From the NCBI GenBank assembly GCA_023249275.1, contig JAHFCV010000051.1, positions 1-12,840 of the forward strand: a stretch of DNA of 12,840 bases, in the 5' to 3' direction. Both the position numbers and the translations under genes were made by a program. The notes beneath the pieces are model-generated. The model saw only the letters and a program-made list of their open reading frames with translations. It made no database searches and was not told the origin of the DNA. The DNA comes from Candidatus Methanoperedens sp. (GTDB taxonomy: Archaea > Halobacteriota > Methanosarcinia > Methanosarcinales > Methanoperedenaceae). Positions 1-5,842 of the stretch are shown in pieces. Position 1 is the stretch's first letter; each line of letters begins with the position of its first letter.

Positions 1-246
1 GATGGGCGCAGGGAGATATTTAATATTCATACACGGAACATGAAACTTGAGAAAGTGGATTTTGAAGAGCTTGTAAAAATGACCGATGGATTGAACGGGG
101 CTGAATTAAAAGCCATTGTCACGGAGGCTGGCATGTTCGTAATCAGGCGAAAAGGCAGGGCTGTTACCATGCAGGATTTTAAGGATGCCTATAACAAGAT
201 GATAATCAAGGAGACGAGAGAGGAAGTAGCAGGGATGTTCGTGTAA
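1..246 (+). CDS. pan: Proteasome-activating nucleotidase PAN, C-terminal end (5' part outside window)
   Basis: The frame is open from base 1 and ends at TAA 244-246, so about 81 residues are seen. They match the C-terminal helical lid of PAN/Rpt-type AAA+ ATPases: a segment reading VKMTDGLNGAELKAIVTEAG, then RRKGRAVTMQDFKDA, is the usual sensor-2 region of this family. PAN is a hexameric ATPase that unfolds proteins and feeds them into the archaeal 20S proteasome in the cytoplasm. The C-terminus usually carries an HbYX motif (hydrophobic-Tyr-any) that docks in the proteasome alpha ring. Here the last three residues are Met-Phe-Val, so the tyrosine is replaced by phenylalanine. The Walker motifs lie upstream of the window. 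A Cdc48-like ATPase is a weaker alternative. The ATG at 40 is internal, not the start. Confidence 0.88.
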   Translation, partial: DGRREIFNIHTRNMKLEKVDFEELVKMTDGLNGAELKAIVTEAGMFVIRRKGRAVTMQDFKDAYNKMIIKETREEVAGMFV

Positions 247-275
247 TTTATTTTATCTGAATTTGCATTTTTCTC
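247..275 (+). terminator. T-rich transcription end after pan
   Basis: Right after the pan stop codon the plus strand is T-rich, with a TTTATTTTAT stretch followed by TTTTT at 268-272 and no strong hairpin. Euryarchaeal terminators are often simple oligo-T tracts. The next gene is convergent, so a transcription end is expected in this 50-bp spacer. The assignment rests on base composition and position only. Confidence 0.4.
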
Positions 276-296
276 TACAGGATGCGTGAAGGAATC

Positions 297-1556
297 TTAG
301 GATACTTTCAATAGCCACTTCCACAACGGCATAAACCTGACCTTTTCTTTTATTCCAAACCAGCTTATAGCTTCTTCGCCTTCGTAGTCCTCTGTGAGAA
401 CCAGAAGATTTTTGCATCCGAGTTCTTTGCCTGCTTTTAATAATGCCCTTACTTCCCTGTCTTTTGTTTTAATGTCGCCGATATCATGGCAAACCTGAAT
501 TAACTGCTTAATTTTTATCCCCTGCTTGACAACGAAATCCACTTCTTCCTGCTGTTCTGACTTCCAGTAATAAACATTTGCAATTCCGTTCATTTCCGAT
601 TTTTTAAGCTCAACAGCCACGAGATTTTCGTATAATTTCCCGATGTCAGGGCTGAATTTGAAGGCTTTGGCATAAATAAAACCGTTGTCAATGCAGTATA
701 TTTTTTTATTTGAAGCAATTTGTTCCCTGACCTTGAATGAGAACCTGTCTATTTTGAAAAAAATAAAGGATTCTTCCAGATAGTTAAGATATTTCTGGAC
801 TGTATGAACGCTTTTGCATTTTGTTACCTTGCATAATGCATTGTAAGAGAATTCCTGCGCTGTGTTTGAAATCAGATAGACAGCAAGGTCTTCTATTGCC
901 TGAGCGTACCTTATCCTGAATCTTTTTACTATGTCCTTGTAAATTATGGAGCTGAACAATGTGGATAGATAATCTTTGTATTCTGCTTTCTTTAGAAGGG
1001 GTTCGGGGTAGCCGCCGAAAGTGAGATAACTGAATAATTTTTCTTTAATTTCGCTTTCTGTTAATTCTTTTTCTTCGGCATTCAAATATTCTTTGAAAGA
1101 AAATGGAAATATGTTTATGAGCGAGTATCTGCCTGTGAGGTGGGTTGCTAATTCTTTGCTCAATAAATTTGAGTTGCTTCCTGTAATGACGAGAGCGTAT
1201 CCCTGCCTCTGGAGCCTGTTGGCGAAAAGCTCCCATTTGTCAAGATTCTGAATCTCGTCGAGCAGGAGGTATTTTGGGTTATTGTAAAGTGAATTTATTG
1301 CATCGATTATTTCGTTATAGTCTTTTGTTTCTACGAGCTTTTCATCGTCAAAATTTGCATAGCCAAAAGCGCCCAGCCTGCTTAGCGCATGAACCGCAAA
1401 GAAGGATTTTCCTGCTCTCCTTGGCCCGATTATAACAGTTATCAAGCCGCTGCCAAGCTTTTTTGAATCGCCTGCCCGTTCCAAGTATTTTTCCTTTAGC
1501 CTTGTTTCAAGCTCCCTTTTCTGAATCAGAAGACTGTCGCGAATCATCATATGCAT
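297..1556 (-). CDS. AAA_14 / DUF4143 family ATPase
   Basis: This is an archaeal-type P-loop ATPase of about 419 residues. Counting from the longest frame (ATG at 1568), Walker A is GPRRAGKS at 48-55 and Walker B YLLLDEIQ at 100-107. A sensor-like VITGSNSNLLS follows at about 128-136, with the GGYPEP motif at 185-190 that is typical of this family. The C-terminal DUF4143 part (about 200-420) contains ENLVAVEL at 314-321 and EVDFVV at 342-347, which resembles a PD-(D/E)xK nuclease-like fold. Function is unknown; such proteins are common, patchily distributed archaeal ATPases. Start choice: a TATA box at 1572-1579 puts transcription start near 1550, so ATGs at 1556, 1550 or 1547 fit and the one at 1568 is probably too far upstream. 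The gene looks AT-richer than its neighbours, so it may be accessory. It stands alone and is convergent with pan. Confidence 0.87.
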   Translation of the reverse strand: MHMMIRDSLLIQKRELETRLKEKYLERAGDSKKLGSGLITVIIGPRRAGKSFFAVHALSRLGAFGYANFDDEKLVETKDYNEIIDAINSLYNNPKYLLLDEIQNLDKWELFANRLQRQGYALVITGSNSNLLSKELATHLTGRYSLINIFPFSFKEYLNAEEKELTESEIKEKLFSYLTFGGYPEPLLKKAEYKDYLSTLFSSIIYKDIVKRFRIRYAQAIEDLAVYLISNTAQEFSYNALCKVTKCKSVHTVQKYLNYLEESFIFFKIDRFSFKVREQIASNKKIYCIDNGFIYAKAFKFSPDIGKLYENLVAVELKKSEMNGIANVYYWKSEQQEEVDFVVKQGIKIKQLIQVCHDIGDIKTKDREVRALLKAGKELGCKNLLVLTEDYEGEEAISWFGIKEKVRFMPLWKWLLKVS

Positions 1557-1597
1557 TATACTGCACAAAAGTTTATAAATTTATGCACTTTGATGCA
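1552..1597 (-). promoter_or_regulatory. TATA box flanked by two TGCA-N6-TGCA pairs, promoter of the ATPase gene
   Basis: A palindromic TTTATAAA lies at 1572-1579, about 26 bases before the ATG cluster at 1556-1545 on the minus strand. It is bracketed by two identical arrangements: TGCA at 1552-1555 and 1562-1565, and TGCA at 1584-1587 and 1594-1597. Within each pair the cores are 10 bp apart (one helical turn); the pairs are 32 bp apart (about three turns). The near-symmetry around the TATA box looks like operator sites for a dimeric or tetrameric repressor. The inner site overlaps the start codons. The regulator is unknown. Confidence 0.55.
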
Positions 1598-1681
1598 GGA
1601 ATTGCTGGATTAGGCTTCCAAAGCATATAAGCCCTGCGCGCCAATACTTTATTTATGCGGACTCGGCAAGGGTAAATGCGA
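1598..1681. other. Spacer without recognisable gene
   Basis: This is the rest of the 125-bp gap between the ATPase promoter and the stop codon of the small minus-strand gene at 1682. I found no tRNA cloverleaf or other RNA signature. A GCATATAAGC stretch at about 1623-1632 is TATA-like but has no start codon at a suitable distance. Confidence 0.4.
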
Positions 1682-2167
1682 TTATTTGAGTTTCCCCTCT
1701 ATTTTCCAGGCAAGCCCTGTGATGTGGTCAATATTATCGGCTTTATCTATTTTATATTTTGCACTTATTGCTGCAAAAACATTGTTTTTCAAAAACAGCA
1801 GGTTATACGTAGTCCCATCGCTTTGCTTTTTCTTAAACATAGCCGATGACTCCCCGATGGGTTTTGTTTTTACAGGTCTCCCGTATCCATTTTTCGTTAA
1901 ATGGTTTACATCCGCATTATAAGCATTGCTCGCCCCATCCCGATTCTGGTATGTGGTTATCACCTGTATGAGCACATCCTTCTTATCCTTTAATAAACAG
2001 CTAAAACACCCTTCAGTAAAACCCCAGTTTTTCAGCTCCTCTGTAGTTGCATAATTAAAACACAGTTCAGGCTCGGTTGCAAGCGTGCATACGTTTTCAC
2101 GTACTGTTTCCGTGTCGTCTCCGGCTTCAGCCCGTGTAAGTGCGATGTCAATAGAACGTCCTGTCAT
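1682..2167 (-). CDS. Hypothetical protein, possibly the 5'-truncated remnant of a secreted/lipoprotein gene
   Basis: From ATG 2167 this encodes 161 residues ending at TAA 1682-1684. I do not recognise a named family. The composition looks like a genuine protein. Four cysteines are visible (in ENVCTLA, PELCFNY and EGCFSCLL) and the C-terminus is basic and amphipathic (AWKIEGKLK), a style seen in extracytoplasmic lipoproteins. There is no signal peptide or lipobox. The same frame stays open upstream, across the pcn promoter and into pcn, but that extension is Ser-rich antisense shadow. Protein-like sequence seems to begin before the Met (about 2168-2240) with no ATG, GTG or TTG there, which suggests loss of the 5' end. 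The true start is uncertain and the gene may be a pseudogene. It is divergent from pcn. Confidence 0.5.
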   Translation of the reverse strand: MTGRSIDIALTRAEAGDDTETVRENVCTLATEPELCFNYATTEELKNWGFTEGCFSCLLKDKKDVLIQVITTYQNRDGASNAYNADVNHLTKNGYGRPVKTKPIGESSAMFKKKQSDGTTYNLLFLKNNVFAAISAKYKIDKADNIDHITGLAWKIEGKLK

Positions 2168-2255
2168 GTTCGCAATAGATGCAGAAGATGAATATGAAAT
2201 TATCGCAGGAATAGTAAATTCAGCCCCACGGGATTTGCCAGTCGGATAGAATAAC

Positions 2256-2291
2256 TTATTAATATCCTTGATTATATTTGTAGGTTGGTGG
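2256..2291 (+). promoter_or_regulatory. pcn promoter and ribosome binding site
   Basis: TTATTAATAT at 2256-2265 is a good TATA-like box; about 26 bp downstream it gives a start near 2286-2288 and a leader of roughly 10-12 bases. That leader holds GGTGG at 2287-2291, which can pair with the CACC of the archaeal 16S rRNA tail and sits 6 bases before ATG 2298. A second AT-rich element, TTATATTT at 2272-2279, would instead give a leaderless message. Both support ATG 2298 rather than an upstream start. Confidence 0.5.
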
Positions 2292-2297
2292 CTTAAA

Positions 2298-3035
2298 ATG
2301 TTTAAGGCAGTAATAGGCGCAGAAAAATTAAAAGATTCAATCGAATCAATATCAACGCTGGTTGATGAAGCTAAATTCAAACTTACGCCTGAGGGCATAT
2401 CGGTCAGGGCAGTGGATCCAGCCAATGTCGCAATGGTGAGTTTTGACCTTGCAAAAGATGCTTTTGATTCATTTGAAGCGACGGAGGGAGAACTCGGCAT
2501 CGACCTCACAAAATTGATCGGCGTAATGGAAATGGCTGATAAGAGCGACAATATCGAACTTGAACTTGACGAGGCTGCCCATAAACTCATAATCAGAATG
2601 CGCGGGCTTGCCTATACCATGTCCCTGCTTGACCCATCTTCTATCAGGAAAGAGCCGAAAGTCCCGACTCTTGACCTGCCTGCGCGCATTGTTATCCGGG
2701 GTGAAGATATAAAACGCGCAGTGAAAGCCGCTGAAAAGGTAAGCGATTATATGTCCATGGGTGTAAAAGGAAATGTCTTCTTCATGGAAGCCGAAGGGGA
2801 TACGGACAAGGTGCTTGTGGAGATGACCAAAGACCAGTTGATAGAGCTCCAGCCGGCAGAAGCCAAATCATTATATTCGCTTGACTATCTCTCAGATATG
2901 AGTAAAATCTTAGGGAAAGCCGCTGAGGTAACCATCGACCTCGGAAAGGATTACCCACTGAAGATTCGGCTAAAGCTTGCCGAAGGTCATGGCGAGGTCA
3001 GTTATATGCTGGCTCCGAGAGTCGAATCAGAATAG
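2298..3035 (+). CDS. pcn: DNA polymerase sliding clamp PCNA
   Basis: This 245-residue protein has the normal length of an archaeal PCNA. It forms a homotrimeric ring around DNA and tethers polymerases B and D, Fen1, ligase and RFC-loaded partners at the fork. The N-terminus MFKAVIGAEKLKDSI, an AVDPANVAMV segment near residues 38-47, and the interdomain connector around 112-128 (DPSSIRKEPKVPTLDLP) are typical. The C-terminus YMLAPRVESE matches the clamp tail contacted by PIP-box proteins. ATG 2298 is chosen because MFKA is the conserved start and a GGTGG ribosome-binding site precedes it; ten extra codons from 2268 are not family-like. priL begins 2 bases after the stop, so the two are almost certainly co-transcribed, linking clamp and primase expression. 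Confidence 0.97.
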   Translation: MFKAVIGAEKLKDSIESISTLVDEAKFKLTPEGISVRAVDPANVAMVSFDLAKDAFDSFEATEGELGIDLTKLIGVMEMADKSDNIELELDEAAHKLIIRMRGLAYTMSLLDPSSIRKEPKVPTLDLPARIVIRGEDIKRAVKAAEKVSDYMSMGVKGNVFFMEAEGDTDKVLVEMTKDQLIELQPAEAKSLYSLDYLSDMSKILGKAAEVTIDLGKDYPLKIRLKLAEGHGEVSYMLAPRVESE

Positions 3036-3037
3036 GC

Positions 3038-4063
3038 ATGGATGTTTTTGATTTTGCCAGTCTTCCTTTTGTTAACGGCGCTGTAAAATATGTAGAGGGA
3101 CTGGATTTCAAACTCGATGAACTTTTTTCTGAAAGAGCCTTTGAACAGGTAAGGGAGAGAGGAAAAGGGCGCGTACTTTCCGCTATCGGAGAGGGATTAA
3201 CAAAGGAAGTGTTTTCAGACCGTGTAAGCGCTGAAAAGGAACTCCTCTCTTATCCTGTAGCCAGGATACTTGTTTCGTGTATCAACGACAGCTATCTTAT
3301 CAGGCGGTATGCGCTTGCCGAGGCAAAATCCGCATACGAGAAAGTAAAAGGACTTACAGATGACGGGCTCAAAGAACTTGCTCTTGATTTTAATATCGAA
3401 CCTGAAATTAATGAGCGGCAGGTTATCATACATTTTACAGATTATATCAGCTATGCAAACGTCATCCATGAACCCAAATGGAAGCTCATAAACAGGAATA
3501 TGGAACACGGCAGGGTGACTCTCACAAAGGAAGACTTCTCGCGCATCATGGAAGAGGCTGTCAGGAAGAGGATTGAATCAAGCCTGCCGCTTGTTGTGCC
3601 GCCTGAGATATGTGCGTCTCTTGAAAATTATCTTGTGGAAATACGCAATAATCTTGTTGCGCGCAAATCCGAGTTCAGCATAGAAGAGTTCAAGGAAATA
3701 ATGCCCGATTGTTTCCCTCCCTGCATGGTTCATGCCCTCTCCAATGCACAGGCAGGCGTTAATCTCCCGCATTCGATGCGCTTTGCCCTCACCTCTTTCC
3801 TGCTCAATATCGGGATGAATACCGAAGGGATTATGGAGCTTTTCAAGGTCTCGCCTGATTTTGACGAGGAGCGCACACGCTACCAGGTGATGCACATCCA
3901 CGGCGCCACTGGCACGACGTACACATCCCCCTCATGCGCCACCATGACAACGTACGGGAATTGTTTCGGGAAGGATGTGCTGTGTGGGAGAATCTCGCAC
4001 CCGCTTAACTATTACAGGAAAAAGGCTTGGATACTGAAGAAGGGGAAGCCTGTTGGGAATTGA
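3038..4063 (+). CDS. priL: DNA primase large subunit PriL
   Basis: This 341-residue protein is the non-catalytic subunit of the archaeal/eukaryotic-type primase. It pairs with PriS, helps initiate primers and controls their length. The C-terminal iron-sulfur domain is visible: FPPCMVHAL gives Cys229, and YTSPSCATM, GNCFGKD and LCGRISHPLNYY give Cys300, Cys309 and Cys316. These are the four conserved [4Fe-4S] ligands, and HPLNYYRKKAW is the usual tail. Cys225 is an extra nearby cysteine. The N-terminal all-alpha region (about 1-180) includes the family-like YPVARILVSCINDSYLIRRYALAEA stretch, given here only in part by position 72-96. The start lies 2 bases after the pcn stop with little sign of its own ribosome-binding site, which suggests translational coupling. 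Confidence 0.95.
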   Translation: MDVFDFASLPFVNGAVKYVEGLDFKLDELFSERAFEQVRERGKGRVLSAIGEGLTKEVFSDRVSAEKELLSYPVARILVSCINDSYLIRRYALAEAKSAYEKVKGLTDDGLKELALDFNIEPEINERQVIIHFTDYISYANVIHEPKWKLINRNMEHGRVTLTKEDFSRIMEEAVRKRIESSLPLVVPPEICASLENYLVEIRNNLVARKSEFSIEEFKEIMPDCFPPCMVHALSNAQAGVNLPHSMRFALTSFLLNIGMNTEGIMELFKVSPDFDEERTRYQVMHIHGATGTTYTSPSCATMTTYGNCFGKDVLCGRISHPLNYYRKKAWILKKGKPVGN

Positions 4064-4083
4064 CAATAACCGTGAACATTTAG

Positions 4084-4098
4084 AAATCTTTTTATCTC
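4084..4098 (+). promoter_or_regulatory. BRE/TATA element for the phosphatase-family gene
   Basis: GAAA followed by TCTTTTTATCT (4084-4098) resembles a BRE plus TATA box. Its centre is about 26 bases before ATG 4119, which predicts a leaderless transcript. This is the main reason for taking 4119 as the start, together with the signal peptide that begins there. Confidence 0.5.
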
Positions 4099-4118
4099 AT
4101 CAGTCTATCTGCACGCCC

Positions 4119-5459
4119 ATGAAAAAAGTTTTGATAATTTTATTATTACTATTAACATCAAACATTGTCTCTGCGGTCTCTGAAATCACATTGAACGATG
4201 TCAAAAGACCGCAAAGCGCTATCCTTTTTATTGTTGACGGCTTTGGCTCTTCGTATTATTACCCTGAACTTGCACCCATCGCCCTCGACGGAAGCGCGCT
4301 TCTAAAAGCCCGGGCTCAGAACCTGACATTCGGGACACGGATAATATATGTAAAAACACCCCATCCTGTAACTGGTATTGCCCATTCTGTCATTGTGACA
4401 GGTTATTCCGATGCAAACGAGGAAATTGTAGGTTATCCCGATGCAACGATTTATGATGTCACGAGGCAGCACGGCTTCGTTAACCTTGCAGTAATGGAGA
4501 CGGGTGATTTTTCCAATATGAGGCAGGAGCAGGATATAATCCTGTTTGCGGAGAACAATTCTCTCGATAAACCAGGCATATCAATCCAGGCAAAATCTTC
4601 ACCCCCGGGTATGTATGAATTGATGTATGACTGGAAGATGAAAATGCCTTCATATCTGAACAACATATCCGGAAGAGAGAGGTATCGAGCTTACAATAAA
4701 TGGAGCATCGACGCTGCCAATGCAGTTGCAAATGCCATGATAAAAGACCACCCATCCCAGAAATTCCTGCTCACCGTGAATGTTGGAGAAATCGATAGTG
4801 GAGGTCACAATCTCGGCGACGATGATTATGTCAGGTTGATTGAAGACCTCGACAGGGATTTTTATTCTATATATAAAACGGCGCAGGATAATGATATTGC
4901 CCTGTTTTTAACCGCAGACCATGGGATGTCTTTTGCCACGAAAAACGCAAGGCGTGGAGGACACAGTTCTGATAAATATTCCTCGAAGCTGGAAAGCCTG
5001 AGAATCCCTCTTGTGATGCTCTCACCAAATGCCGTATCCGGGGTTGTCTCAGGAGAATACGGGCAGGAGGATATTGCGCCCACGCTCCTGAGCGTGCTTG
5101 ACCTGCCTTCCCATCTCCAGTATGCCGACGGTAAAGCCATCAATATAAAAAAATATGCCAGCATATTCGTAAAAGCAGATTCGCAGTACACGGTTTCATT
5201 ATGGAATGATGGCAGGAAAATATCGGAAAGCTCGGATTCCGAGCTTGTTTTTGCAGGGCTGCCTCTGAATACGAGTTATACCCTGAAAGCAACTGGCGCC
5301 AGAGGGACGTATGAGGAGCATGTGTCGCTTGATTCTGATAAGCAGGTCAGTTTCCGTAAACCCGATGGAGGAATCGGCAACAGACAAATGTTTGCGATTA
5401 TCCTGGTATTGATTGTCATTATCGGTGGAATGATAGTCATAAAGAGGATTAAGGATTGA
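4119..5459 (+). CDS. Alkaline-phosphatase-superfamily metalloenzyme, exported and membrane-anchored
   Basis: This 446-residue protein has the two-metal alkaline phosphatase / phosphodiesterase / sulfatase core. Likely metal ligands are Asp40 in LFIVDGFG, Asp226 and His230 in GEIDSGGH, Asp267-His268 in LTADHG, and His282 in RRGGHS. By alignment of VTGIAHSVIVTG with the alkaline phosphatase active-site segment, Thr85 is the probable nucleophile (inference). Residues 1-20 form a signal peptide (MKK, leucine run, SNIVSA). The C-terminus is a hydrophobic helix (about 423-440) followed by KRIKD, so the catalytic domain probably faces outside on a membrane anchor. A short beta-rich domain (about 355-415) precedes the helix. 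The substrate is unknown: a phosphomonoester, phosphodiester, phosphonate or sulfate ester are all possible. The frame upstream to a TTG at 4053 overlaps priL and is rejected as coding. Confidence 0.85.
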   Translation: MKKVLIILLLLLTSNIVSAVSEITLNDVKRPQSAILFIVDGFGSSYYYPELAPIALDGSALLKARAQNLTFGTRIIYVKTPHPVTGIAHSVIVTGYSDANEEIVGYPDATIYDVTRQHGFVNLAVMETGDFSNMRQEQDIILFAENNSLDKPGISIQAKSSPPGMYELMYDWKMKMPSYLNNISGRERYRAYNKWSIDAANAVANAMIKDHPSQKFLLTVNVGEIDSGGHNLGDDDYVRLIEDLDRDFYSIYKTAQDNDIALFLTADHGMSFATKNARRGGHSSDKYSSKLESLRIPLVMLSPNAVSGVVSGEYGQEDIAPTLLSVLDLPSHLQYADGKAINIKKYASIFVKADSQYTVSLWNDGRKISESSDSELVFAGLPLNTSYTLKATGARGTYEEHVSLDSDKQVSFRKPDGGIGNRQMFAIILVLIVIIGGMIVIKRIKD

Positions 5460-5460
5460 A

Positions 5461-5649
5461 TCAGCCCTGCATCGGCGGGCATTTTTTATCTGCATACGAA
5501 CAGAATACGCAGCAATCGCCCTCTTTAGGTTTCATTATGTGCCCGCATTTTTTGCATTTATAAAAGACAAGACAGCTATCTGAGGGCATGATTTCCTTGC
5601 TGGAATTACCGCATGCCGGGCAGGTTATTGTGGCTTCATATGATACCAT
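5461..5649 (-). CDS. GDCCVxC-domain small zinc-ribbon protein
   Basis: This 62-residue, cysteine-rich protein has nine cysteines. CPACG (10-14) and CKKCG (32-36) form a probable zinc ribbon. GDCCVFC at 44-50 followed by SYADKKCPPMQ is the signature of the family named GDCCVxC domain-containing (seleno)protein in public annotation; some members carry selenocysteine in the motif, whereas all positions here are cysteine. The biochemical role is unknown; a redox or thiol/metal-handling function is only a guess. The ATG at 5649 is supported by a TATATA box about 26 bases upstream, predicting a leaderless message. The gene ends next to the end of the phosphatase gene, to which it is convergent. Upstream, 193 bp of spacer hold a set of 20-bp repeats that may be its operator. 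Confidence 0.88.
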   Translation of the reverse strand: MVSYEATITCPACGNSSKEIMPSDSCLVFYKCKKCGHIMKPKEGDCCVFCSYADKKCPPMQG

Positions 5650-5670
5650 ATACGCTTGTATTTATTTCAG

Positions 5671-5680
5671 ACTATATAAG
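5671..5680 (-). promoter_or_regulatory. TATA box of the GDCCVxC gene
   Basis: On the minus strand this reads CTTATATAGT. Its centre is about 26 bases upstream of ATG 5649, the canonical distance for an archaeal leaderless promoter. It supports an independent promoter for this small gene, separate from the upstream radical SAM gene. Confidence 0.6.
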
Positions 5681-5764
5681 AGAGAGCGGTAACTTGCAAA
5701 AGATAAGTACGACCAGACCGTCATCTCTCCACCGCCTCTCACTCTTTTCGGTTCGGCGGGCGAA

Positions 5765-5811
5765 TGTTTAATTCTCTGAACATGTGTTTAATAATGTGAA
5801 CAATTGTTTAA
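5765..5811. repeat. Three 20-bp-period repeats with TGAACA-NN-TGTTTA dyads
   Basis: TGTTTAA occurs at 5765, 5785 and 5805, exactly 20 bp apart, and TGAACA at 5777 and 5797, also 20 bp apart. Where they meet they form the imperfect dyad TGAACA-NN-TGTTTA (5777-5790 and 5797-5810); the second contains the perfect palindrome AACAATTGTT. Spacing of two helical turns puts the sites on one DNA face, as expected for cooperative regulator binding. They lie about 85-140 bp upstream of the GDCCVxC TATA box and just past the 3' end of the radical SAM gene. Confidence 0.65.
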
Positions 5812-5842
5812 AAATATTTCCATTGCAAGTCCGCTTTTGTCT

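Noticed and set aside
1598..1681. Possible small RNA or tRNA in the spacer
   Set aside because: No cloverleaf, T-loop consensus or extended stem could be found.
2268..2297. Ten-codon N-terminal extension of PCNA
   Set aside because: It has no family similarity, covers the promoter and ribosome-binding site, and archaeal PCNAs begin at the MFKA-type start.
2168..2590. Upstream extension of the minus-strand frame to a 302-residue protein
   Set aside because: The extension runs antisense through the pcn promoter and the first third of pcn and is Ser/Ala-rich, as expected for a shadow of a real gene on the other strand.
4073..4090. TGAACATTTAGAAAT upstream of the phosphatase gene as another copy of the 5777/5797 motif
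   Set aside because: Only the TGAACA half matches; the TGTTTA half and the 20-bp period are absent.
4053..4118. TTG start giving 22 extra residues on the phosphatase-family protein
   Set aside because: It overlaps priL, includes the TATA box, and would place a non-signal segment before a clear signal peptide.
5732..5759. CCGCC / GGCGG inverted repeat as a terminator
   Set aside because: The stem is only 5 bp with an 18-base loop and no T tract follows; chance is a sufficient explanation.
5765..5811. CRISPR-like array
   Set aside because: The units are contiguous 20-bp repeats with no unique spacers; the spacing and dyads fit operator sites better.
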